DNA of 64,000 nucleotides from Chloroflexota bacterium (lineage in GTDB: Bacteria > Chloroflexota > Chloroflexia > Chloroflexales > Herpetosiphonaceae): NCBI GenBank assembly GCA_020161265.1, contig JAIUOC010000002.1:124001-188000 (forward strand). Direction: 5' to 3'. Shown piece after piece: positions 16,049 to 26,900 of this stretch (the first letter of the stretch is position 1; each line of letters begins with the position of its first letter). Both the position numbers and the translations under genes were made by a program. The notes beneath the pieces were generated by a model that was not told the origin of the DNA, searched no databases, and worked only from the letters and a program-made list of their open reading frames with translations.

Positions 16049-16612
16049 ATGCATTATCAAAATATGTTGTGTATTGGCGATAGCCAAACCTTTGGTGCCC
16101 GTTCGTATGGCTGTTATCCCTTACATTTGGCTCAAATGTTAACTCAGCGCACACCCTATCAATGGCGCACGATTAATCGCAGTGTCAATGGCTATACTGC
16201 ACGCAACTTGTGGTTTAAGCTCAACGAAGAAATTGATACGATTAGCGATACCTATCAATCATGTGTGTTGATTGGTACAAATGATGTCGGTAATAATACC
16301 CCAATCGATCTTTTTGAAGAATATTATCGCCAAATTATTCGCACCCTCTTGATTAAAGGCCACAAAGCAGTTTTTTGTGGCGAGATTCCGCCAATCTATG
16401 CTGATGGGCATATTTTCTTCACCAAAGAAACCCTCGAACGCCGCAAACAATACAATGCGGTAGTCGGCAAAGTGGTTGCTGAATTTAGCAAAGCCATTTG
16501 GGTTCCGATGGTTGGCTTAAATCGCGAATGTTATGTTGACCCAGTGCACTTCAACGAAGATGGCAATCGGCGCGTCGCCGAATCATTCTGTGAGGTCATT
16601 GTAAATTTATGA
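16049..16612 (+). CDS. SGNH/GDSL-type hydrolase
   Basis: A 187-residue esterase-like protein. Block I is CIGDSQTFGARSYG with the nucleophile Ser in GDSQT, the GxND block is IGTNDVGN, and the catalytic pair is in DPVHFNEDGNRRVAE (Asp and His). There is no signal peptide, so it is probably cytoplasmic. Its stop overlaps the start of the epimerase gene by 4 bp (ATGA), implying translational coupling. I infer activity on a glycan or glycolipid precursor, for example deacetylation of an amino-sugar intermediate. The start is uncertain: ATG 16049 has a weak GGTTG site, and GTG 15998 or ATG 16064 are alternatives. Confidence 0.75.
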   Translation: MHYQNMLCIGDSQTFGARSYGCYPLHLAQMLTQRTPYQWRTINRSVNGYTARNLWFKLNEEIDTISDTYQSCVLIGTNDVGNNTPIDLFEEYYRQIIRTLLIKGHKAVFCGEIPPIYADGHIFFTKETLERRKQYNAVVGKVVAEFSKAIWVPMVGLNRECYVDPVHFNEDGNRRVAESFCEVIVNL

Positions 16613-17667
16613 AAATTGGGATTGTGCTTGGCACGCGGCCTGAGGTGATGAAAAATTATGCGATTGTGCAAGCCTTACGCGCGGCTGATGTGCCATTTGT
16701 GGTGCTTCATACCAATCAGCATCATGATCATTTGCTGCAAACCGCGATTTTTGGCCAAATGGGCTACATGCCCGACGAGGTTTTTCCTGGCAACTACAGC
16801 ATCGGCGCAGCGATCGATTGGGTGCGTGAGCAAATTCGCCGCCATGACATCGACTTGATTTTGGTCAATGGCGATACTGCGGCGGCCTTGGTTGGAGCGA
16901 TCGCGGCAGTCTACTCCGATGTTGGTTTAGCCCATGTCGAAGCAGGCCTGCGGGCCTTCGATAAACGCATGTATGAAGAGCGCAATCGAATTATGGTCGA
17001 TGGTGCGGCGCATTATTTGTTCTCATACACTCAATATCAAGCCGATTATTTGGCTAAAATTCCCGATTTGCGTGGGCGAATTTTCAATATTGGCAATACG
17101 ACGGTTGACTTGATTCATGATTTTGCCCATGAACTCACGCCACGCCGCACCGATACCTATGCCTACATCACCTTGCATCGCAAAGAATTTACCGATAGCC
17201 GCGAGTTGATGCAGCAAGTTTTCAGCACAATCAATGAGCTGGCCCAAGAATTCGATGCCATGATTTTCCCCATGCATCCACGCACGCGGGCGGCCATGGA
17301 GCACTATGGCTTGAGCATGGATCTGCTCAGTCGGGTGCAGGTGCTTGATCCCGTCGAGCCATTTGAATCGCTGGCCTATGAAAAATACGCCAACATTATC
17401 ATTACCGATAGCGGCTGTATTCAAGAAGAAGCCTATATTTTTGGCGTGCCCTGTGTGACGGTGCGCGATAACACCGAGCGGCCTGAAACGATCGATTCGG
17501 GCGCGAATGTGGTCACGGGCTTCGAGCCAGCCACAATTATCGCGGCTGTGCGCAATCAGCGAGCCAAAAAAGGCCAGCAATTTGCCCCGGTTTATGGTGA
17601 ACGTGGGGTTGGCCAACGGATTGTGGAAACCTTGCAAACACATTTTCGCAGTTGGTCGGATTACTAA
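16609..17667 (+). CDS. wecB: UDP-N-acetylglucosamine 2-epimerase (non-hydrolysing type)
   Basis: A 352-residue enzyme interconverting UDP-GlcNAc and UDP-ManNAc, supplying ManNAc for surface polysaccharide. Family signatures are LGTRPEVMK at the N-terminus, HVEAGLRAFD with the catalytic Glu region, EERNRIMVDGAAH, DSGCIQEEA and RDNTERPETIDSGAN at the UDP-binding site. Length is slightly short for the family (about 370) but all motifs are present. It is coupled to the SGNH hydrolase by a 4-bp overlap. A terminator follows at 17711. Confidence 0.88.
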   Translation: MKIGIVLGTRPEVMKNYAIVQALRAADVPFVVLHTNQHHDHLLQTAIFGQMGYMPDEVFPGNYSIGAAIDWVREQIRRHDIDLILVNGDTAAALVGAIAAVYSDVGLAHVEAGLRAFDKRMYEERNRIMVDGAAHYLFSYTQYQADYLAKIPDLRGRIFNIGNTTVDLIHDFAHELTPRRTDTYAYITLHRKEFTDSRELMQQVFSTINELAQEFDAMIFPMHPRTRAAMEHYGLSMDLLSRVQVLDPVEPFESLAYEKYANIIITDSGCIQEEAYIFGVPCVTVRDNTERPETIDSGANVVTGFEPATIIAAVRNQRAKKGQQFAPVYGERGVGQRIVETLQTHFRSWSDY

Positions 17668-17710
17668 ATTTGACGCAGCGCATTACACAATAGCTTGCTA
17701 GAATCGACTA

Positions 17711-17737
17711 AAAACGCATCCCTTGTGGATGCGTTTT
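17711..17737 (+). terminator. Terminator after the epimerase gene
   Basis: AAAACGCATCC (17711-17721) pairs with GGATGCGTTTT (17727-17737) across a 5-nt loop. The right arm ends in TTTT. Confidence 0.8.
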
Positions 17738-17842
17738 CGTTTATAATTGGAGCGAATTGAATTAGTCATCACTTGAGAACTTTAGGTCACTGTTTCGCCA
17801 AAGATGCCGACGCGGTGTTCCGCACTTAACACGAGGTCATCA

Positions 17843-19258
17843 ATGCGCCGAACCAAAATTGTTGCCACGCTCGGGCCAGCCTCTGATACTGAGGAAAAAA
17901 TGACAGCGTTGGCATTAGCGGGAATGAATGTTGCTCGCTTAAATTTCTCCCATGGTACTCATAACGACCATTCAGAACGCATTCGGCTCCTGCGTCAAAT
18001 TTCAATTAAGCTCAATCGCCCGATTGCAGTGCTGCAAGACTTACAAGGGCCAAAAATTCGCACTGGCAAATTAGTTGATAAACAGCCGATTCCGCTCAAG
18101 GCTGGCGAAAGTTTCGTGATTACAATTGAAAGTGAAGTTGGTCGGGTTGGTCGGGTCAATACCACCTATAAAAATTTACCCAGCGATTGTAAGCCTGGCG
18201 ATCGAATTTTGCTCTCCGATGGTTTGATCGAGCTGCGCGTGCAAGAATGCACCAAAACTGAAGTGATCACCGAAGTCGTAACGGGCGGGATGTTGCGCGA
18301 AAATCAAGGCATCAACTTGCCTGGCGTGGCCGTTAGTGCTCCGGCCATGACCGAAAAAGATCGTGAAGATTTGATCTTTGGCTTGCACGAAGGGGTTGAT
18401 TATGTAGCAATCTCGTTTGTGCGCCGCGCCGAAGATGTGCAATTGGTTAAGCAAGAAATTGCTGGGGCTGGCTATCGCACCCCCGTGATCGCCAAAATTG
18501 AAAAACCTGAAGCGGTTGATAATATTGAATCAATCGTCGCCGTCGCTGATGGGATCATGGTTGCGCGGGGTGATTTGGGTGTGGAAATGCCGCCTGAAGA
18601 AGTGCCATTGATTCAAAAATTGATCATTGCCTCAGCCAATCGCGCTGGAATTCCGGTGATCACTGCGACCCAAATGCTCGAATCGATGATTGTCAATCCA
18701 CGGCCAACTCGCGCCGAAGCCAGCGACGTGGCTAACGCGATTCTCGACGGCACTGATGCAGTGATGCTTAGTGGTGAAACCGCCAACGGAGCCTATCCAG
18801 TTGAAGCGGTGACGATTATGGCGCGAATTGCCGAAGTAACTGAGCGCGGCGCACCACCACGCGATGCCCAACAACGCAATGAGTCAGATGCGCCCGAAAC
18901 TTATTCGCACGCAATCAGCCATGCCGCTTGTGCAATTGCTGAATCGATCGATATTGCGGCGATTGTTGCATTTACCTCATCGGGCTTTACGGCGCGGTTG
19001 GTCGCCCGCGATCGCCCACGTGTGCCGATTATCGCCATGACCCACGAATACGATGTCTATCATCGGTTGGCCTTGCTGTGGGGGGTTGAATCGTTGCTGT
19101 GCCCATTTGTGACGCGGCTTGACGATTTGAGCAACTTGGCGCGGGCAATTATGATCGAGCGCCAAGTGATCAAGCCAGGCGATTCGGTCGTGATTACTGG
19201 CGGTCACCCCTTGGCGGTGCGTGGTACAACCAACTTCCTCAAGATTCTTTCAATCTAA
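17843..19258 (+). CDS. pyk: Pyruvate kinase
   Basis: A 471-residue glycolytic enzyme converting phosphoenolpyruvate and ADP to pyruvate and ATP. The N-terminus is typical (MRRTKIVATLGPASD), followed by GMNVARLNFSHG, DLQGPKIRTG, the signature IAKIEKPEAVDNI with the catalytic Lys, MVARGDLGVEMP for metal binding, and TATQMLESMI. The C-terminal allosteric domain is complete and ends normally, without the extra PEP-utiliser domain seen in some bacteria. ATG 17843 has GAGG at 17833-17836; the frame is open back to 17804 but lacks a better start. Confidence 0.96.
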   Translation: MRRTKIVATLGPASDTEEKMTALALAGMNVARLNFSHGTHNDHSERIRLLRQISIKLNRPIAVLQDLQGPKIRTGKLVDKQPIPLKAGESFVITIESEVGRVGRVNTTYKNLPSDCKPGDRILLSDGLIELRVQECTKTEVITEVVTGGMLRENQGINLPGVAVSAPAMTEKDREDLIFGLHEGVDYVAISFVRRAEDVQLVKQEIAGAGYRTPVIAKIEKPEAVDNIESIVAVADGIMVARGDLGVEMPPEEVPLIQKLIIASANRAGIPVITATQMLESMIVNPRPTRAEASDVANAILDGTDAVMLSGETANGAYPVEAVTIMARIAEVTERGAPPRDAQQRNESDAPETYSHAISHAACAIAESIDIAAIVAFTSSGFTARLVARDRPRVPIIAMTHEYDVYHRLALLWGVESLLCPFVTRLDDLSNLARAIMIERQVIKPGDSVVITGGHPLAVRGTTNFLKILSI

Positions 19259-19262
19259 AAAA

Positions 19263-19294
19263 CACGAGGCCGCTCAATCCTGAGCGGCCTCGTG
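19263..19294. terminator. Strong terminator between convergent pyk and propeller gene
   Basis: A perfect 14-bp stem, CACGAGGCCGCTCA (19263-19276) with TGAGCGGCCTCGTG (19281-19294), and a 4-nt loop. It is followed by CTTTAA on the plus strand and probably also ends the minus-strand propeller operon. Confidence 0.8.
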
Positions 19295-19309
19295 CTTTAA
19301 TCACTAAGC

Positions 19310-21433
19310 TTAGCGCATAGCAAATGGCGCATACACCACATAGGTTGGCACAACCCAGCTAGGCTCGCCATATGTCCAAGCAGCAATCATCGATGATTCG
19401 TAGGTATTACCAACAGTATCGAATACTCCACTGAGATACATACGGGTTGGGGTAGCAACCAAGCTATTGACCGAGATCGTTGTTGAAGTCTCATAGCGCC
19501 GCTGAACCCCACCACCAACACTATTCCAAACCCCGTTCCAGCGCAGAATGCCAGGGCTAACCACGCCACCAGTTATCCCTCTGAATTCGCCAGCAACATA
19601 CAAACCATCAGCGCCCATTTCAAGATCATGAATTGTACCGTCAATAAGTCCAGCTAAAGCCGACCAGCGTGCGCCATTCCAGTAGGCGATTTTATGGGCG
19701 GTTATGCCAGTAATGCTGCTAAATGTACCAGCCACATAGAGGCCATCGGCACTGGCTTGAAGTTTCTCGATCCTGTTCACACCAGTGACAATCGTATGCC
19801 ATTGCGTGCCATCCCAACGGGCCACTTGCGTGCCGTCGCTAATATAGACAAGGCCATTCAAGGCTTCAACCACAGTTACTTGACTGAATGAGGCTGGCGC
19901 AGCAAACGCTTGCCATTGGCCGTTATCCCAAACGATTAAGTTAGCGCTGTCTACCCCAGCGAATTGGCTAAAATCGCCTGCCACGTAGAGTTTGGCTTGG
20001 TCGCGAGCAATTGCCGAGACCATTTGCTCGGAAACGGCATTCCAAGTCATTGAGATCGAATTCGTGTAATAGAGTTTAGGACTTTGCAGCAAAAAGTTTG
20101 TATCACTCAACACTTCCAATTGCTTGGGTGTTTCCCAATTCGAAAACTCAATTGGTAGCTCAATGATCGATTGCCAACCGCTTGCTGAATCAAAACGAAT
20201 CAATGCTCCGCGTCCAGTGCTCCACATTGCACGGAGAGAGGAATAGCCATAGATCGTTTCGCCAACATCACTGAGGGTAAGTGGGCCACTATACAGCCCA
20301 TTGGGAGTCATCGATTCCCAATGATCATCGCGCCAGACCAACCGATTTAGACCACGATGCTCACCGCTGATCAGTAAATTGCCCAGAGCATACATTTCAT
20401 TTCCAAACTCAATTAACGAATATTTGGGAAATATAATCCAACTATAGTGTGCATAGCCGGCTTGGGCGAGAATCGTCCAATTTGTGCCATCCCAATAATG
20501 GAGTGGCACATTAGCATAATTTATATGACCCAGGGCATACAAGCCGCTATCTCGTATAAGCAGACTTTCAATCCGATGCGGAATACCATTGCCAAAACTA
20601 TCCCAGCTTGTGCCATTCCAAGCTGCAATATTATGCATTTGCAGGTTGGTAGTTGAAGTAAATTGACCGCCGATCACCAATTGATCATCAGCGATTTGTA
20701 AATCCACAACTTGACCAGTTATCCCGCCACCAACATCGTGCCATTGCGTACCATCCCAGCGGACTAGCCCACCTTGGTTCTGAGCACTAATTGGCTGAAT
20801 CGAGCCACCAGCATACAAACCATCGGCGGTGCCTAGTAGCTTGAAGGCAAACCCATCAAATCCAGAGCCAACTTCACCCCATTCCGTACCATTCCAACGG
20901 GCAATATTTTGGTAGGCATGGCCATCGATCACCAAAGGATTGCTACTTAAATAAAGTTCATTCTGGTAACTCGCCAATACCATATGGCTATAATCATTCA
21001 CCACCGTGGCTAATGCAGTCCAAGTTGTGCCATCCCAATAGGCCAAATCAATGTCTTGACCAGCAAGGTTTAAGATTCCAGCAGCATAGAGTTTATCTTG
21101 ATGCCCTATGATCGATTCTACATGGCCACTAAGAGTCCCCAACTGCAACCATTGCCGACCATCCCAATACCGAACCCCGGCATTGGTACTCAGATTTATA
21201 GAATTCCGATCAACAGAGCTAGCATAGAGTGTACCATTCCATACCAATGGGTGTTGAAGCCCATAATCATTGGAATTGGCTCCAAAGGCAGCAAATTCAT
21301 TGCTCCACGAATTGGCATTTGAAGCTTCACTCGGTTGCACAGCTTGAGTTGGATCAATCGCTAGGCTCAATCCGCAGCTCAATAAACCAACGATTGCACC
21401 GATGCGCCCTAAGCGCCGAAATAATTTTAGCAT
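19310..21433 (-). CDS. Secreted WNGxxW-repeat beta-propeller protein, paralogue 5 (no Ig modules)
   Basis: A 707-residue exported protein and the last gene of a five-gene paralogous array. It has a hydrophobic signal segment (IGAIVGLLSCGLSLA). The rest is about a dozen repeats of roughly 45-50 residues with the core [AYRL]WDGTxWxxLG and YVAGxFSSIxGxxAxKIAYWNG, which fits a kelch-like or galactose-oxidase-like propeller, perhaps two in tandem. It lacks the Ig-like modules of its neighbours and ends YVVYAPFAMR, a degenerate form of the C-terminal LPxxxR-type motif. Function is unknown; adhesion or glycan binding is a guess. Confidence 0.8.
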   Translation of the reverse strand: MLKLFRRLGRIGAIVGLLSCGLSLAIDPTQAVQPSEASNANSWSNEFAAFGANSNDYGLQHPLVWNGTLYASSVDRNSINLSTNAGVRYWDGRQWLQLGTLSGHVESIIGHQDKLYAAGILNLAGQDIDLAYWDGTTWTALATVVNDYSHMVLASYQNELYLSSNPLVIDGHAYQNIARWNGTEWGEVGSGFDGFAFKLLGTADGLYAGGSIQPISAQNQGGLVRWDGTQWHDVGGGITGQVVDLQIADDQLVIGGQFTSTTNLQMHNIAAWNGTSWDSFGNGIPHRIESLLIRDSGLYALGHINYANVPLHYWDGTNWTILAQAGYAHYSWIIFPKYSLIEFGNEMYALGNLLISGEHRGLNRLVWRDDHWESMTPNGLYSGPLTLSDVGETIYGYSSLRAMWSTGRGALIRFDSASGWQSIIELPIEFSNWETPKQLEVLSDTNFLLQSPKLYYTNSISMTWNAVSEQMVSAIARDQAKLYVAGDFSQFAGVDSANLIVWDNGQWQAFAAPASFSQVTVVEALNGLVYISDGTQVARWDGTQWHTIVTGVNRIEKLQASADGLYVAGTFSSITGITAHKIAYWNGARWSALAGLIDGTIHDLEMGADGLYVAGEFRGITGGVVSPGILRWNGVWNSVGGGVQRRYETSTTISVNSLVATPTRMYLSGVFDTVGNTYESSMIAAWTYGEPSWVVPTYVVYAPFAMR

Positions 21434-21504
21434 AATGTTTTCTCTTGCCCTCAACTAACTAATGGACAGGTGCTAGCATTTTAGTGCTAACACATGCCTC
21501 AATC

Positions 21505-23907
21505 TTATCGGGTAACTGCTGGTAAATACAGCTCACTCAAAACCACATTGGGGGTATTCCAAACATGCAGCCGTAATTGAGCTGTGGTTGTTACGGCATT
21601 GATTGGATCGCGCACGGTATAAGTCAGAGTATCAATCCCGGCAAATTGAGGATACGGCGTGTAAACCACCGAATTACCGCTAATCACAGCCGTGCCATGG
21701 CTTGGCGCTGTGAGATTCACCAGTTGCAATTGGGACGGCTGATAGCTCCAATCATTGGCTAAAACATTGACCGTAACTGCTTGAGGCCGATAAGTAATCG
21801 CATAATCTGGTTTAGCCTTGATCAAGGGTTCGTTGCCATACTCCCACACAGCAAAATTGTATGACTCATATTGGTTGCCAACCCAATTGAAGTCACCATA
21901 CATAAACATACGGGTTGGAGTGGCGGCTAAGCGCTGAACCGTCCCATTGCCAACTCCACTTGGGTATTTAAGCGTTTGCACACCGCCACCAACGCCATGC
22001 CATGCCGCCCCATCCCAACGCAGAATGCCTGGGCTAACGATGCCATTGTTCAAACCGAAAAAGTTGCCAGCCACATAGAGGCCATCGGCTCCCATTTCAA
22101 GGTCGTTGATCGAGCCACTAATCGTACCACTCAAGCCCGCCCACACTGTGCCATTCCAATAGGCGATTTTGGGGGCTGTCACGCCGCCAACGCTGCTAAA
22201 GGTGCCAGCGATATATACGCCATTGGCGGTTGCTTCAATTGAACCAATATTGACCACATTGGTGGCAAGGGTTGTCCACTGCGTACCATCCCAGCGAGCC
22301 AATTGAAAGCCATCGCTGATATACACGTCATTACCATGGGCCTCAATCAGCACCACTTGATCAAATGAGGCTGGGGTATTCAAGGCTTGCCATTGCGTGC
22401 CATCCCACGTCACCAAATTATGCGCCGTGACCCCATTGAATTGCTCAAAATCACCAGCAACGTACAATTTATTGTTGGATTGGGCAATTGCATCAACCAC
22501 ATGAATCACGCCAATTTGATTCCAGGTTGTGCTAGCAGCTTGATACAACGTATTGTTAGCAACGATAAAATGGCTTTGTTGAAAAGCCTCCAGTGCTTGC
22601 GGTGGCTCCAATGTATATTGACGTTCAACAATTGTTTGCCATTGCTGGTTGCTGCCAAACTGGGCCAAGGAAGCAGTACCATTGCCCCAATAAAAAGTTC
22701 TTGCTGCTACCAAGAGATTTTCGTCGTCAGTCGCAATTGCAGCACTTTGTGGAGCAAAAATACCATTGGGAGACATTGAATCCCAGTGTGTGCCATTCCA
22801 ACGTAAGGTTGAATCACCATGATGGACTGGTTGCGAGGAATCACTACTATAGCCAATTTCCCCAATGAGCAACAATTCTTGCTGATATTGCACAAACATA
22901 GCATGTGGGGGTAATAGCCAATTATTCCTATACGGATAGTTCATTGAAGCAAGATTGGTTAAGAGTGTCCATTCATCCCCATCCCAATGCAGATACTCAT
23001 AGCCTACACCAGTTGGCCGATTCAGTACATAGAGTTCACCATCCATAATTGTCAGATTATGGATACTGCCAGCCAAGCCTGTACCGAAGGTATGCCAACT
23101 CGTGCCATTCCAAGCCGCCACATTCTTCATAGTTGGTACAAGCGTTGAGGTAAATTGACCACTAATATAGAGCTGACTATTGGCCCACTTCAGATCAAAT
23201 ACATGGCCATACACCCCACCACCAACAGTTTGCCATTGGGTGCCATTCCAATACAAAACGCCTGTCTTTTGATTATTGAATACGAAAGAGCCACCCAGAT
23301 ATAATCCATCAGGGCGGACTAGCAGGCTAAAGACAATACCGTCAATCCCGGCTGCCGCCGCATGCCACTGTTCCCCATCCCAACGCGCTAAACTACCATA
23401 GGCTTGACCATCGATAATCAATTGATAGCCGCCAACATAGAGCTGATTGGCGTAACTTATTAGATTTAAAGGACTATTTAGGGTGAATTGCGTGGGCATG
23501 GCTGTCCACAAATTACCATCCCAAGAGGCAAGGTTGAGGTTCTTGCCAGCGATGGTTATTCGTCCAGCCACATATAAGCGATTTTGATGAACGGTTAAAC
23601 TATCAACAAAGCCACCTAGGCCATCGATCTTCAGCCATTGTTGACCATTCCAATAGCCCACCCCCGACTCAAAGTTGTCGTGCCCATGCAGAATTGCATA
23701 CAGCGTGCCATTCCACTCAATTGGGCGCAACGGGGTATAGCTATTATCGGCAGTTTTGAAATACAAGCCAAAATCTTGGCTCCATGTGCCTGGGCTAGTT
23801 GGGGTTTGCGATTCCACGGCTGCCACCGGATCGGTTGGATTGGATACTCCACCCATCATGATCAACAACAGGGTAACGATGCTGATAAATTTTGAACTTC
23901 TTAGCAT
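21505..23907 (-). CDS. Secreted beta-propeller protein, paralogue 4 (one Ig-like module)
   Basis: An 800-residue exported protein. The signal peptide contains FISIVTLLLIMMGGV. Residues about 40-690 hold 13-14 WNGxxW repeats (YWNGQQW, RWDGEQW, AWNGTSW and so on). One type-A Ig/cadherin-like module follows at about 695-785 (TYRPQAVTVNVLANDW...GTAVISGNSVVYTP). The C-terminal motif is ELYLPAVTR. A well-spaced ribosome-binding site GAGAGGA lies in the 63-bp gap after paralogue 3. The number of Ig modules differs from its neighbours although the propellers align throughout. Confidence 0.82.
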   Translation of the reverse strand: MLRSSKFISIVTLLLIMMGGVSNPTDPVAAVESQTPTSPGTWSQDFGLYFKTADNSYTPLRPIEWNGTLYAILHGHDNFESGVGYWNGQQWLKIDGLGGFVDSLTVHQNRLYVAGRITIAGKNLNLASWDGNLWTAMPTQFTLNSPLNLISYANQLYVGGYQLIIDGQAYGSLARWDGEQWHAAAAGIDGIVFSLLVRPDGLYLGGSFVFNNQKTGVLYWNGTQWQTVGGGVYGHVFDLKWANSQLYISGQFTSTLVPTMKNVAAWNGTSWHTFGTGLAGSIHNLTIMDGELYVLNRPTGVGYEYLHWDGDEWTLLTNLASMNYPYRNNWLLPPHAMFVQYQQELLLIGEIGYSSDSSQPVHHGDSTLRWNGTHWDSMSPNGIFAPQSAAIATDDENLLVAARTFYWGNGTASLAQFGSNQQWQTIVERQYTLEPPQALEAFQQSHFIVANNTLYQAASTTWNQIGVIHVVDAIAQSNNKLYVAGDFEQFNGVTAHNLVTWDGTQWQALNTPASFDQVVLIEAHGNDVYISDGFQLARWDGTQWTTLATNVVNIGSIEATANGVYIAGTFSSVGGVTAPKIAYWNGTVWAGLSGTISGSINDLEMGADGLYVAGNFFGLNNGIVSPGILRWDGAAWHGVGGGVQTLKYPSGVGNGTVQRLAATPTRMFMYGDFNWVGNQYESYNFAVWEYGNEPLIKAKPDYAITYRPQAVTVNVLANDWSYQPSQLQLVNLTAPSHGTAVISGNSVVYTPYPQFAGIDTLTYTVRDPINAVTTTAQLRLHVWNTPNVVLSELYLPAVTR

Positions 23908-23970
23908 TGACGTGTCCTCTCAGAGCTAAGTTGAATAGCGGCAATCGCTCACCGCTACCCGCTAATCTCA

Positions 23971-26900
23971 TTATTTACTGGTATAAGGCAAAAATAGCCG
24001 ATAACTCAGACCATGTACCACAACCGTGCCCTCTCGCAAGCCACCATGACCATCACTGATGGTATAGGTGATCGGCTCTTCAAATGGATACATGCTTGGC
24101 GTAGTATAGTGCAGTCGATTATTGCTGATGATGACTGTTCCATAGGTGCTATGAGCTTGGGTTATGGTCAGTAGATCGCCATTCAGGTCAGTGGCATGAG
24201 CCAACACATCGACCGAGGTTGTACTATTGGGATGCATTGTAATCGTGATTGGCGCTACCGTTGGCACATGATTCTGTACCGCAATTGTCAAGGTTCCGGT
24301 TGCGGTTACGCCACGGGTTTGATTGCGCACGGTATAGGTTAAGGTTTCAGTGCCTTGAAATGTAGCAGTTGGTACATAACGCACTTGATTACCGCTGATT
24401 GTGGCCGTACCATGAATAGACTCTTCAACAGCCACCACCGCCAAGGGTTCTCCATTAATCGTCCAGTCATTGGCAATCACATCAACGCTGACTGAATATG
24501 GACGATAGGTTGTCGCATAATCAGCAGTTGCAGTTACGATTGTATCGATACTTCGGAGCTTGATTCGGGCGGTTTGTTGGCCGCCATGACCATCACTCAC
24601 CGTATACGTCACCACATCGGTAAAATGTTGTTGCTTCGGCGGTATGTAGCGCAATTGATTATTGACAATCGTTAGCGTGCCAGTTACAACACTGGCTTGG
24701 GTGATCGTCAAGTCATCGCCATTCAAATCAATCAAGCCATCTAATGGATCAAGCAGCGTTTCAGTAAATGGATAAATCGCTTGTTCTCGATCGGCAATGC
24801 TTGGGAAGTGATTCCAGACATGGACCTGGAGTTGCGCTGTGCTGGTGACTGCATTAATTGGATCGCGCACGGTATAAGTCAAGGTTTCAACGCCTTCAAA
24901 TTGGGCATCGGGCGTATACACTACTGAGTTACCGTTAATCACTGCCGTGCCATGGCTTGGGCTGCTCACATTCACCAACTGCAATTGGTTTGGCTGATCG
25001 CTCCAATCATTCGCCAGCACATTCACCGCAACTGGCTGCGGACGATAGGTAATGCCATAATCAGACTTGGCTGCGATCAAGGGTTCGTCGCCATATTCCC
25101 ATGCCGCAATCTGACTCGATTCATAACTAGTACCCACTCGATTAAAAGGGCCATGCAAAAACATACGAGTTGAAGTTGCGGCGAGTTGAGTCACATTGCC
25201 CGACTGAACGCCACCACCAACGCCATGCCAAGCAGCGCCATCCCAGCGCAGAATACCTGGGCTAACGATACCATTGGTAATCCCACGAAAACTACCTGCA
25301 ACATACAGGCCATCGGCACCCATTTCAAGATCATAGATCGAACCATCAACCACACCCGTCACACCTGACCAAGTTGTGCCATTCCAATAGGCAACTTTTG
25401 GCGCAGCTACACCGCCGACACTGCTAAATGTGCCTGCGATATAAACCCCAGTGGCAGTCGGCTCAACCTCACCAATATTGATCACATTGGTAGCGAGGGT
25501 TGTCCACTGTGTACCATTCCACCGCGCGAGTTGCAAACCATCGCTGATATACACATAATTGGCATCAGCCTCAACGATCGAGACTCGATCAAACGAAGCA
25601 GGTGGATTAAAGGCTTGCCATTGGCTGCCATCCCATGTCACCAGATTATGCGCCACAACCCCATTGAATTGCTCAAAATCACCTGCCACATACAACAGAT
25701 TATTGGCTTGGGCAATTGCATTGACATGGGCGTTACTCACGCTATTCCAATCATTAGTGGCTGCCTGATACAGTCCATATTGTGAGATACTAAAAAAGTA
25801 TTGTTGATACTTCTGGAGTGCTTGGACGGAAGACAAACTTTGCGAAGAACCACCAATCAGTGATTGCCATTGGTCGCTTGCATTTAGCTGCGCCAAAGTC
25901 GCATGCCCATTGCCCCAGTCCATACGATTATCAGCAACATACAAATTGTCGGCATCAGTGGTAATGGCAGCCTCATAGGCAGTGGTTCCATTGGGAGTCA
26001 TGGCTTCCCAGCGATCACCCTGCCAACGCAAGGCCGAATCGCCGTAACGGTACTCGGGTGGTGTGGTATTAAAAAATTGTATCGGCCCAAAGGCCAACAA
26101 TTCTTGCTGGTACGTCACCAACACTGCATCAGGAAAGCGTTCCCAAACAGGGTAATTATTCAATCGGGTCAGATTCGCTAAACTAACCCATTGGTTTGCA
26201 TCCCAGCGTTGCAGTTGAAATCCTGAACCAATTTGACTTAGCGCATATAAATCACCATCGAACATCGTTAGATTATGGGTTTCATTGTTAAGGCCCGTAC
26301 CGAAGGTTTCCCAATCGGAGCCATTCCACATCGCCACATTCTTCATGCTTGGCACAAGCGTTGAGGTAAATTGGCCACTGACATAGAGCTGATTATTGAA
26401 GGATTTTAGATCAAAAACCCACCCATGGATTCCGCCGCCAACTGGCTCCAAAGCTGAACCATTTAAACGGAGTAATCCATTAATTTGACCATTTAGATCA
26501 AATACTCCGTTCACATACAAACCATCAGGACGTGATAATAAACCAAGCACCAAACCAGGAACGTAAGCAGCGACCTGATGCCATTGTGTTCCATCCCACC
26601 GAGCGATTGTGCCGAAAGCTTGACCATCAATGACTAATTCGAAGCCACCAACATACAGTTGATTTGCATGGCTAACCATTTGTAGCAGGTTATTAGGATT
26701 CAATCGAGTTGGCATGGCGGTCCACAGGTTACCATCCCAAGAGGCAAGGTTGATGTTCTTACCAGCGATGGTGAAGCTTCCTGCAACATATAAGCGATTT
26801 TGATGGACGGTCAATGAATAAACATCACCAGTCAGACCATCAAGTTTCAACCACTGCTGACCACTCCAATAGCCAACGCCTGATCCCCAACCATAACCCC

